Shown here one piece after another: positions 1-5,173 of a stretch of 5,173 nt of DNA. This DNA is from Candidatus Kapaibacterium sp. (lineage in GTDB: Bacteria > Bacteroidota > Ignavibacteria > Kapaibacteriales > Kapaibacteriaceae): NCBI GenBank assembly GCA_030830285.1, contig JAURNF010000082.1:1-5173 (forward strand), written 5' to 3'. The first letter of the stretch is position 1, and each line of letters opens with the position of its first letter. The notes under the pieces were generated by a model, which had not been told where the DNA came from, made no database searches, and worked only from the letters and a program-made list of their open reading frames with translations. The translations under genes were made by a program, and so were the position numbers.

Positions 1-193
1 CTTTGGTGACGATACTCCGATTGACGTGATCACCGCGCTCTTGCCTGATGTGCTCGTGAAAGGTGGCGACTATACCCGCGACACCATTGTAGGTGCTGAT
101 GAAGTTGAGGCGCATGGTGGCACAGTCTGCACCATACCGCTTGTCGACGGTCGTTCGACGACGGCGATTATCAATCGCGCGCGAACGGTCTGA
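1..193 (+). CDS. hldE: D-glycero-beta-D-manno-heptose 1-phosphate adenylyltransferase, C-terminal part (partial)
   Basis: The 5' end lies outside the window; the first full codon is at position 2 and the TGA stop is at 191-193, giving 63 residues. They read FGDDTPIDVITALLPDVLVKGG, then DY, then VGADEVEAHGG and end near GRSTTAIINRAR. This matches the C-terminus of the HldE/RfaE2 nucleotidyltransferase domain (VKGGDY, V-x-A-x-GG, and the terminal STT-x-II block). The family transfers AMP from ATP to D-glycero-beta-D-manno-heptose 1-phosphate in the cytoplasm, making the ADP-heptose precursor of the LPS inner core. Whether the gene is the two-domain HldE or a stand-alone RfaE2 cannot be seen here. 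Its last 23 bases overlap the 3' end of the convergent outer-membrane protein gene, so no terminator fits between them. Confidence 0.9.
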   Translation, partial: FGDDTPIDVITALLPDVLVKGGDYTRDTIVGADEVEAHGGTVCTIPLVDGRSTTAIINRARTV

Positions 194-1391
194 ACCACTG
201 TTCGCCAATCGACACAGTAACTGTCAACCGAGCAAAGAGTTCAGAAAGCGTGCCAGTCACAGGTCCGCGATAGCCACCTTGCACAGCTGCATCTACAGTA
301 GCGCTCTGTCCAAGAGGGAAGTCGAATCCAGCAGCAGCGGCGTATTCATGGACTTGTGAGCCCTTGTACGTGTAGTACATCCGTTGATAGGACAAGCCGG
401 CGCGGAAGCCCCACTTATCCCAAAACGTTGGCGCGTAGTGTGCTGCTTGCAGACTGTATCCAAGCGATGCACGCAGTGATCGATCGTACTGCGCATCTCT
501 GCGCGGATTTACGTCGACACCCGAGTGATCCGACCATTCGAGGTCTGCCCCGACCACAGCGCGGCCGATGGTAGTGGAGGCACCAACACCCAATGAGATT
601 GGGAAGTCAGTTGTGCCAGATACAGACAACGTCGAGTCGATGTAGACACTGCTGCCAAGCAGGCCAGCTGCGCGATACACCGTATTCATCGAGCCCTGGG
701 GTCCGCCCGAAATGAAGCCGCCCACAGAAACAGATGATCCTCGATACAAGAAGCCGGCACGGAGCAGCATCCCACGAACATCGTACGACGTTGATGATTG
801 CACGCGTTCGTTGATTGCATCAACGTAGAGGAACTCCGACAACGAGATCACACCAAAGAGCGCTTGCATCGAGATGCCGGCGTAGAGGTTGCCAACGCGA
901 CCTGATGCACCGATCTGAATAGCGGATGTTCCGCCTGTACCTTGTTGTAGTGCGCGACCGGTAAGGGGCGTGCCATCAACTGGTGTCGAGAGTGGACGTT
1001 CGGTGAGATAGTTCACTGAGGAGTAGGGGATTACGCCAAACGATACACCAAAACCTCGAAGTGTATCGACAGCGAATAGCACCATCAAGCCATCAATCTC
1101 GCCGTTGTTTTGTCGGGTCGAGAGATCCCCCTGCGAAACGAGATGCTGATTGAATCGGTATCCCGCTTGGAGTCGCGTGTACGGCGACATGCCAAGCAGT
1201 GCTGGATTGACGATGTTGATACCGTGATCACTTGGCATTGCAATCGCCGTACCGGCCATGCCATCATACAACGCACCAACGGAGCGCCGAATATCGCCGA
1301 GTCCGATTGCAGAGTAGTTCGATCCACCCTGAGCAAGAGCGGCCACAGCTGTGCAAACGAACACGCACACAGAGATGAGAGTCGTGTTCAT
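171..1391 (-). CDS. Predicted outer-membrane beta-barrel protein (PorV/FadL-like), third gene of operon
   Basis: 406 residues. I start at the ATG at 1391 because it opens a clean signal peptide: MNTTLISVCVFVCTAVAALA, with likely cleavage after Ala20 before QGGSNY. An upstream in-frame ATG at 1490 would bury that signal under 33 residues encoded inside the previous gene. The mature N-terminus carries a GLGD segment (residues 30-33) and an NPALL block (62-66), typical of PorV/FadL-like barrels and related Bacteroidota/Chlorobiota outer-membrane proteins. The rest alternates Gly/Ser/aromatic strands and polar turns, as in a barrel. The C-terminus (VTVSIGEQWFRPFARD) has a GEQWF element like the GEKWF I recall from Ignavibacteria proteins. 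The ATG overlaps the TGA of the lipoprotein gene (ATGA, 1391-1388), suggesting translational coupling. The cargo or role is not evident; a transport or assembly partner for the lipoprotein is inference only. Confidence 0.78.
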   Translation of the reverse strand: MNTTLISVCVFVCTAVAALAQGGSNYSAIGLGDIRRSVGALYDGMAGTAIAMPSDHGINIVNPALLGMSPYTRLQAGYRFNQHLVSQGDLSTRQNNGEIDGLMVLFAVDTLRGFGVSFGVIPYSSVNYLTERPLSTPVDGTPLTGRALQQGTGGTSAIQIGASGRVGNLYAGISMQALFGVISLSEFLYVDAINERVQSSTSYDVRGMLLRAGFLYRGSSVSVGGFISGGPQGSMNTVYRAAGLLGSSVYIDSTLSVSGTTDFPISLGVGASTTIGRAVVGADLEWSDHSGVDVNPRRDAQYDRSLRASLGYSLQAAHYAPTFWDKWGFRAGLSYQRMYYTYKGSQVHEYAAAAGFDFPLGQSATVDAAVQGGYRGPVTGTLSELFARLTVTVSIGEQWFRPFARD

Positions 1392-2599
1392 TTCGTAAAC
1401 ACACCCGGAATCGTATATGCAACGGTAAGGCGTGGACGTTTGAACGGATCGTCGGCAAGCGTGTAGAGGTGAAGTCTGTTCATGCGCCACGATTCATACA
1501 CACCAGTTGGCTGAATGAACAAGTCACCACGTCCACCGTTTTTCCGAAGCAATTGGAGGAACGGACCGAGGTTCTCGAACACGAACTCGCCATTTGCATC
1601 GCCGCGTGAGGCGAGGTTGATGACGGGTCCGCTCGTTGGGACGTAATTGAGATTAAGAATCTCATCGCGGCCGAAGGATCCAACGCGTGAACGATCCATG
1701 TTGACGGTAACGCGCAGTGTACCGCCGAGGATGATTGCATTCGCTGGTATCGAATCAAGGGAGCACGTCAGACGGGCCTGACGAACATGTCCGCCTTGCA
1801 CCACTACGTCGCCCGCACCAGGTGCGGCGGTTGAGATGAAGTTTGCTACAAAGCACTCGACAAACGTTGTGTCGCGCTTGGATGTTGTATCGCGTAGTTG
1901 TCGAACCACACGCATTTGCATCCGCTGACGCACACCATCAAGGTTGCGGTATTGTCGAATCGACGATGTCGATTGCGACAACAGGACCATGCCGTATATC
2001 TCTTTCACCAGGGCAGAGTCGCGCCCCTTAACAAGCCATTGCTTGATGCGTGCTGTATCGAGAGGGACGTAGACTGCCGTATCAATGCCCGTGGTGACCG
2101 TCGTTGAAAACTGAGCCATCGGGCGATCTGTCTGCTGATAGTACTCCGTCGAACCCGTCTCGCCCCAGATCGAATCCCATGTCACGTCGGCCGACCATGA
2201 CTTTTTCAGCTCATAGGCAACGAGTGATAACGTTTTGTCAGTCGTATCCCCAAAGCGATACTCCTGTGGGATCATCATCAGATCTGCGCTTACCAAATCG
2301 TAGTTCGATCCATCCCCGAGATCCGGGTAGTTGATAAACTCTACGAACACACGCGCTTGATCCGTTGCTGTATTGCCAAACAGGAAGAACGCACCATTCA
2401 CAAACGGTGTGCGTCGAGCTACGGTGCTGTCTGACGTGAAGAACGGACGTTGAAGCGACGACGACGCATAGAGCGTGTCGGTTCCTGGCACTGCATCAGT
2501 GCCAACGATCGTAGGCAGATCGTTGCAGCCAGCCAAGGCAATGCAACAGACAGCCATCAGCCATGAAAGTGCGTGGCGACCACGCAGAACGGTATGCAC
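1388..2599 (-). CDS. Secreted lipoprotein, DUF4270/DNRLRE-like, second gene of operon
   Basis: 403 residues from a GTG start at 2599-2597. That start is chosen because it lies 2 bases after the TAA of the upstream synthase-like gene. It also gives a proper lipoprotein signal: a basic n-region (R6, R8, H9), a hydrophobic stretch (LMAVCCIALAG) and Cys25 in the lipobox LAGC. An ATG further upstream (2707) lies inside the previous gene, and the internal ATG at 2557 leaves no basic n-region. The mature protein is Thr/Ser/Asp-rich and looks like beta-sandwich. It has paired lipoprotein-type strands such as RVFVEFINYPDLGDG, and it ends in PRLTVAYTIPG, like the closing strand of DNRLRE/DUF4270 proteins. 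In Bacteroidota a DUF4270 lipoprotein commonly follows the glycogen-synthase gene, as here; that synteny supports the family call more than residue matches do. It is probably anchored in the outer membrane. Function unknown. Confidence 0.72.
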   Translation of the reverse strand: MHTVLRGRHALSWLMAVCCIALAGCNDLPTIVGTDAVPGTDTLYASSSLQRPFFTSDSTVARRTPFVNGAFFLFGNTATDQARVFVEFINYPDLGDGSNYDLVSADLMMIPQEYRFGDTTDKTLSLVAYELKKSWSADVTWDSIWGETGSTEYYQQTDRPMAQFSTTVTTGIDTAVYVPLDTARIKQWLVKGRDSALVKEIYGMVLLSQSTSSIRQYRNLDGVRQRMQMRVVRQLRDTTSKRDTTFVECFVANFISTAAPGAGDVVVQGGHVRQARLTCSLDSIPANAIILGGTLRVTVNMDRSRVGSFGRDEILNLNYVPTSGPVINLASRGDANGEFVFENLGPFLQLLRKNGGRGDLFIQPTGVYESWRMNRLHLYTLADDPFKRPRLTVAYTIPGVFTK

Positions 2600-2601
2600 G
2601 A

Positions 2602-4077
2602 TTACTTCGATTCCTTTACCAGAGTGCGATAGAACTCGTCGTACGATTGGGCTGAAGCAGTCCAACCAACCGGCGATGTCATAGCTCTGGCGACGATTGC
2701 ATTCCAAGCTTCGTGTGAAGCATGGAGATCGTGCACGTGCTTCATCGTCTTGACGATATCAGCACTGTCGCCCTTCTTCATAAGGAATGCATTTCCTGTG
2801 TTCTTCTTCGCATCAACTTCCGCGAGGCCCTCGGTAATGCCGCCAACCATGCGCACGACTGGGATCGTTCCATAGATCAGTGCGATGCGTTGGAACTGTC
2901 CGTACACCTCATGCTTTGATGGCTTGAGCAGTACCGTCGCGCCAGCCATCAGTTGGTGCAGGTACTCTTCGTCGATCCCAATCTTCACACAAACCTGTTG
3001 CGGGAACTTCTTCGCGAGTGCTTCAGCATTCTTCTTCAGTGGCGATGTCATGTCTGTTGCGATGATCACCTGCATGCCGAGCTTCACCAGCTCTGGTGCA
3101 GCGGCGATCACAGCATCTGCGCCACGTTCTTCCGTGAGTGGACCAACGAATGCGGCCACCATCGTATCACCGTTTACGGCGAGGCCACTTTGCTTTTGAA
3201 GTGCTTCGCGTGCTGACGATTTATTGGATGTGTCCTTTGCATCAAACTTTGCGCGCACGTTTGCATCCGTCTTCGGATTCCAGTGCAGCAGGTCGATGCC
3301 GTGGGTAATTCCAACGAGAGGCTTCTTGTGGAGTAGCGGAGCCCAATTGTCTTTGAACTCCTTCATTGCTGTGAGCTCCTTCGCATATGTCGGCGAGAAC
3401 GTCGACACGCGATCGGCGTATGCCATGCCAGCTCGAAGGAAGTTCATCTTGTTCTTGTAGCGTGCCTTCTCGAGCACATCCTCATTCAAGCCAGTCTTCT
3501 GCAGAGACTTCAGTGGAAACACGCCTTGCTGTTCGAAGTCGGTGATTGTCATCACAATCTTCGTCTTGCGGAACTCTTGCGCATAGCGTGTGCGGATGTA
3601 CGCAGGGATCAGAGCTGTCTGCCAACCAACACAGTGAATGATGTCTGGGAACCAGCCCAGCAGCAAACATGTTTCAAGCACCGTGCGGTTGTAGAAGATG
3701 AAGCGTTCGTCGTTGTTGGCAAACGTTGTACCTGTGGCGATGTCGGCTTCAACGCCCTTATTGACATCGAGGTAGTTCGAGTTCGTTGTGATGTACGATT
3801 GAACCTTCACGCGCGGATTGTTGATCGAGCTCGACTTCACCGTAGCAGGGTGAGCTTCGTTGCCGATCGGGATCGGAATATCACGCAGACGATTGATTTC
3901 GTGAATGCGGTTCTTACGTTCTGAGATGAATCCATACTTCGGCATCATCGCACGGATGTCGTGGCCGATCTCACGGACGCCGAGTGAGTGTGCATAGCAC
4001 AGATCAGCTAGTTCCGATGTCTTGATGAACGGATAGATCTCGCTCGTAACAAACAGGATGCTGAGTGGTTTGGCCAT
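2602..4077 (-). CDS. glgA: Glycogen/starch-synthase-like glycosyltransferase (GT5), catalytically divergent
   Basis: 491 residues, close to E. coli GlgA (about 477), ATG at 4077-4075. It has both Rossmann domains of a GT-B enzyme. The N-domain opens SILFVTSEIYPFIKTSELAD (6-25), followed by GWFPDIIHCVGW (141-152) and AGMAYADRVSTFSPTYAKEL (216-235). The C-domain has GITHGIDLLHWNP (256-268), FVGPLTEERG (310-319) and KPSKHEVYG (385-393), then YGTIPVVRMVGG. Canonical GlgA moves glucose from ADP-glucose onto alpha-1,4-glucan. Lys19, Asp25 and Glu390 match E. coli K15, D21 and E377. However KxGGL is KTSEL, and by hand alignment H161, N246, R300, K305, Y355 and C379 are Thr179, His259, Pro313, Arg318, Ile368 and Tyr392. 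Fold and family are secure; glycogen-synthase activity is doubtful. It is the first gene of a three-gene operon with a lipoprotein and an outer-membrane protein. No strong Shine-Dalgarno precedes the ATG. Confidence 0.85.
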   Translation of the reverse strand: MAKPLSILFVTSEIYPFIKTSELADLCYAHSLGVREIGHDIRAMMPKYGFISERKNRIHEINRLRDIPIPIGNEAHPATVKSSSINNPRVKVQSYITTNSNYLDVNKGVEADIATGTTFANNDERFIFYNRTVLETCLLLGWFPDIIHCVGWQTALIPAYIRTRYAQEFRKTKIVMTITDFEQQGVFPLKSLQKTGLNEDVLEKARYKNKMNFLRAGMAYADRVSTFSPTYAKELTAMKEFKDNWAPLLHKKPLVGITHGIDLLHWNPKTDANVRAKFDAKDTSNKSSAREALQKQSGLAVNGDTMVAAFVGPLTEERGADAVIAAAPELVKLGMQVIIATDMTSPLKKNAEALAKKFPQQVCVKIGIDEEYLHQLMAGATVLLKPSKHEVYGQFQRIALIYGTIPVVRMVGGITEGLAEVDAKKNTGNAFLMKKGDSADIVKTMKHVHDLHASHEAWNAIVARAMTSPVGWTASAQSYDEFYRTLVKESK

Positions 4078-4094
4078 ACGGTGCGCACGCTAAT

Positions 4095-4108
4095 TGACAG
4101 AATTGTCA
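4095..4108. repeat. Short inverted repeat upstream of the GT5 operon
   Basis: TGACA-GAAT-TGTCA: two perfect 5-base arms around a 4-base centre, starting 18 bases upstream of the operon's ATG. It sits just downstream of the candidate -7 element at 4124-4117, so it would lie in the first bases of the transcript or over the start site. It could be an operator or a small 5' UTR hairpin. The arms are short, so chance is possible. Confidence 0.35.
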
Positions 4109-4116
4109 GCAAGTAG

Positions 4117-4124
4117 CAAAAATA
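4117..4124 (-). promoter_or_regulatory. Candidate -7 promoter element for the GT5-lipoprotein-OMP operon
   Basis: Read on the minus strand this is TATTTTTG, a full match to the Bacteroidota -7 consensus TAnnTTTG. It lies about 40 bases upstream of the ATG at 4077, which gives a 5' UTR near 30-35 bases. No TTTG is found 20 bases upstream (that spot reads CTAC), so only half of the promoter is supported. Confidence 0.45.
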
Positions 4125-4160
4125 CGGCTTTGGTGCGCTCGTCGGTAGTCTTTCGACGTC

Positions 4161-4168
4161 TATTTTTC
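4161..4168 (+). promoter_or_regulatory. Weak candidate -7 element for the SIMPL gene
   Basis: TATTTTTC matches 5 of the 6 defined positions of TAnnTTTG and lies 31 bases before the ATG at 4200. The nearest upstream TTTG (4129-4132) is 28 bases away, longer than the usual spacer of about 20. A GGAAAA run 7 bases before the ATG could act as a weak ribosome binding site. Tentative. Confidence 0.25.
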
Positions 4169-4199
4169 AGGTTATTCAAATAAATCCCCGGAAAAACAC

Positions 4200-4925
4200 A
4201 TGCACTACCGTCTATGGTCTGCACTCGCAATATCGGCTGCAATAGTTGCTGCTGCCGCCATCTTTGGCTCTGCTTGGTCGGCGGGTCGCGCGAAGTCGGA
4301 AGTCATTGCAGTTACAGGACTTGCCCAGCAGGACTTTGTCAGCGACCTCATTGTTTGGCGCGCCTCATTTGGTCGTCAGGGGGCTACTGTAGCAGAGGCA
4401 TATGCCCAGCTTCGTTCTGATGCCCAGCAAGTGCAGAACTTTCTGGTTCAGCGTGGCATACCCCAGTCGGAGATCGTCATCAGTGCTGTTGCAATTGCAC
4501 CCGAATACAAGGAAGTGCAGGTAGGGGACCGTGTAGAGACCGTCTTTGACGGATACAAGCTCACGCAGAACGTCAGTGTAGAGAGCAAGCGCGTCGACAA
4601 AGTCGAGCAGTTGTCGCGCGAGATAAGTCAGCTCATTGACGCTGGCATCATTCTGAACTCACAGCAGCCGCAGTATTACTACACCAAGCTTGCCGAGCTT
4701 AAGCTCGATCTGTTGTCGAAAGCATCGAAGGACGGCACTGATCGCGCCGCCAAGATTGCGGAAAACGCCAATGGATCGCTTGGCAGGTTGTTGCGTGCGG
4801 ACATGGGAATCTTCCAAATCACCGGACAAAACAGTGATGAGGAATACAGTTGGGGCGGAACATTCAACACCTCTTCGAAGCGAAAAACCGCATCCATCAC
4901 CGTCAAAATGGAGTTCGGACTCTAG
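4200..4925 (+). CDS. SIMPL-domain (DUF541, YggE-like) membrane-anchored protein
   Basis: 241 residues, ATG at 4200, TAG at 4923-4925. An N-terminal hydrophobic segment (about residues 5-25, Ala/Ile-rich, preceded by Arg4) is a signal anchor or uncleaved signal, placing the rest outside the cytoplasmic membrane. The SIMPL domain follows from about residue 34: EVIAVTGLAQQDFVSDLIVW, then a helical AYAQLRSDAQQVQNFLVQRG, the GYKLTQNVSVES strand and the closing ASITVKMEF strand. That order and the total length fit DUF541 proteins of Bacteroidota. The family is named for an interleukin-receptor-associated kinase-binding protein, and E. coli YggE is linked to oxidative-stress tolerance; no enzymatic activity is established. 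It stands alone, divergent from the GT5 operon across 122 bases and upstream of the structured 3' region. It carries its own stem-loop at the stop codon. Confidence 0.85.
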   Translation: MHYRLWSALAISAAIVAAAAIFGSAWSAGRAKSEVIAVTGLAQQDFVSDLIVWRASFGRQGATVAEAYAQLRSDAQQVQNFLVQRGIPQSEIVISAVAIAPEYKEVQVGDRVETVFDGYKLTQNVSVESKRVDKVEQLSREISQLIDAGIILNSQQPQYYYTKLAELKLDLLSKASKDGTDRAAKIAENANGSLGRLLRADMGIFQITGQNSDEEYSWGGTFNTSSKRKTASITVKMEFGL

Positions 4926-4947
4926 TCCTGAAACTTTTTCTCAGGAC
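4925..4947 (+). terminator. Stem-loop over the SIMPL stop codon, possible terminator
   Basis: A 7-base perfect stem (GTCCTGA at 4925-4931 with TCAGGAC at 4941-4947) encloses a 9-base loop containing five T. It begins at the last base of the TAG stop. No T-run follows the stem, so it is not a textbook intrinsic terminator. It may still separate the SIMPL transcript from the promoter that starts 3 bases later. Confidence 0.45.
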
Positions 4948-4949
4948 CG

Positions 4950-4981
4950 TTTGGTGTTATCAACAATAACCCCTATGTTTG
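4950..4981 (+). promoter_or_regulatory. Bacteroidota-type promoter, probably of an rRNA operon
   Basis: TTTG at 4950-4953, a 20-base spacer, then TATGTTTG at 4974-4981. Both boxes match the Bacteroidota housekeeping consensus (-33 TTTG, -7 TAnnTTTG) exactly, with the expected spacing. Transcription would start near 4986-4990 and read into the hairpin/boxA region to its right. No open reading frame with a plausible start follows, which favours a non-coding transcript. Confidence 0.65.
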
Positions 4982-5003
4982 TGTCCCCTTCGCGACGCAA
5001 TCG

Positions 5004-5034
5004 CCAAACGGGCCGCTGAAACAGCGGGATTTGG
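5004..5034 (+). promoter_or_regulatory. boxB-like hairpin of the leader
   Basis: Two nested stems: an outer CCAAA (5004-5008) with TTTGG (5030-5034), and an inner CCGCTG (5013-5018) with CAGCGG (5022-5027) closing on an AAA loop. A small internal loop separates them. It ends exactly where the boxA-like element begins. In E. coli rrn leaders the boxB stem-loop likewise lies just upstream of boxA. Confidence 0.55.
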
Positions 5035-5048
5035 TGTTCTTTGACAAC
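5035..5048 (+). promoter_or_regulatory. boxA-like antitermination element
   Basis: TGTTCTTTGACAAC resembles the E. coli rRNA boxA TGCTCTTTAACAAT (11 of 14 positions). It also resembles the GTTCTTTGA motif found in rRNA leaders and spacers of many bacteria. In such leaders the NusB-NusE (S10) pair binds this RNA and, with other Nus factors, prevents premature termination on untranslated rRNA. Its position after a promoter and hairpin supports the call. Confidence 0.6.
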
Positions 5049-5071
5049 AGGAAGCAAGCAGTAAACGAAAA

Positions 5072-5093
5072 GGGTAGGACATATGTTCTACCC
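5072..5093. repeat. 22-base near-perfect palindrome in the leader
   Basis: GGGTAGGACA (5072-5081) faces TGTTCTACCC (5084-5093) across a TA centre. All ten positions pair in RNA, one of them as G-U. It would form a long hairpin with almost no loop, or as DNA a two-fold symmetric site. It lies between boxA and the window end; leader folding, a processing site or a regulator-binding site are all possible. Confidence 0.6.
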
Positions 5094-5103
5094 CCGTCAA
5101 AAC

Positions 5104-5121
5104 ACCTGCTCTTGGGCAGGT
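5104..5121 (+). repeat. Stem-loop in the leader
   Basis: ACCTGC (5104-5109) and GCAGGT (5116-5121) form a perfect 6-base stem with loop TCTTGG. It is followed 2 bases later by another small inverted repeat. No T-run follows, so it is not an intrinsic terminator. Confidence 0.5.
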
Positions 5122-5123
5122 CG

Positions 5124-5135
5124 ATTGAGATCAAT
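5124..5135. repeat. Short inverted repeat in the leader
   Basis: ATTGA-GA-TCAAT, with 5-base arms and a 2-base centre. It may be part of the leader fold, or simply available to pair with sequence beyond the window. Weak on its own. Confidence 0.3.
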
Positions 5136-5173
5136 TCGGAACAACAACCAAGAACTAGAATCAAATTTTCTAC

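Larger units (their letters stand above)
4988..5173 (+). other. Structured non-coding leader, probable 5' leader of a ribosomal RNA operon (runs off the window)
   Basis: About 185 bases without a credible gene, lying directly downstream of a consensus promoter. They contain a hairpin, a boxA-like element and three further inverted repeats. The last bases are A/C-rich single-stranded sequence ending in AAATTTTCTAC, the sort of sequence that precedes the 16S 5' end (AGAGTTTGATC) in related bacteria. The 16S gene itself is not in the window, so the assignment rests on the order promoter, boxB-like hairpin, boxA. A structured leader of another gene, or a small RNA, is the main alternative. Confidence 0.55.

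Noticed and set aside
93..359. Plus-strand open frame of 88 codons
   Set aside because: It overlaps hldE in another frame and lies antisense to the barrel gene; its Arg/Ser-rich composition is typical of a shadow frame.
1392..1490. Upstream extension of the barrel protein to an ATG at 1490
   Set aside because: It would put 33 polar residues in front of a clear signal peptide, and it lies wholly inside the lipoprotein gene; the ATG at 1391 fits the ATGA coupling.
2600..2707. Upstream extension of the lipoprotein to an ATG at 2707
   Set aside because: The extra 36 residues are encoded within the 3' end of the synthase-like gene and would displace the lipoprotein signal from the N-terminus.
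3526..3924. Plus-strand open frame of 132 codons inside the GT5 gene
   Set aside because: It is antisense to a well-supported conserved gene, is Val/Arg/Cys-rich and has no recognisable domain or ribosome site.
4973..5164. Minus-strand open frame of 63 codons in the 3' non-coding region
   Set aside because: It runs across the palindromes and boxA-like element, has no family resemblance, and the signals on the plus strand explain the region better.
4926..5173. CRISPR array, tRNA or insertion sequence in the 3' region
   Set aside because: The inverted repeats differ from each other, are not evenly spaced direct repeats, form no cloverleaf with a TTC loop, and no transposase or terminal repeats are present.

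Overview
The window most likely comes from a member of the Bacteroidota/Chlorobiota group; a deep lineage such as Ignavibacteria or Kapabacteria is possible. This is inferred from three things. A glycogen-synthase-like gene is followed by a DUF4270/DNRLRE-like lipoprotein gene, a neighbourhood known from Bacteroidota. Promoter elements match the Bacteroidota consensus TTTG / TAnnTTTG. Ribosome binding sites are weak. There is no mobile element, CRISPR array or complete RNA gene.

Layout. Positions 1-193 (+) hold the 3' end of the ADP-heptose adenylyltransferase gene (hldE/rfaE2, LPS heptose precursor). It runs tail to tail, with a 23-base overlap, into a three-gene minus-strand operon read from 4077 down to 171. 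The order is a glycogen/starch-synthase-like GT5 protein (4077-2602), a lipoprotein with a clear lipobox (2599-1388, GTG start 2 bases after the previous stop), and a signal-peptide-bearing beta-barrel outer-membrane protein (1391-171, ATGA overlap). A 122-base divergent intergenic region follows, then a SIMPL-domain (DUF541) membrane-anchored protein at 4200-4925 (+).

The last 248 bases (4926-5173) hold no gene but are dense in signals. In order they are a stem-loop over the SIMPL stop codon, a full TTTG-N20-TATGTTTG promoter, a boxB-like hairpin directly followed by a boxA-like sequence (TGTTCTTTGACAAC), and three more inverted repeats. The best reading is the promoter and antitermination leader of a ribosomal RNA operon whose 16S gene would begin just past the window edge.

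The two most interesting points are this leader and the GT5 protein. The latter is full length and keeps the GlgA fold landmarks, but most residues that bind or turn over ADP-glucose in E. coli GlgA are replaced. Its tight coupling to a lipoprotein and an outer-membrane protein suggests it may not be an ordinary glycogen synthase.
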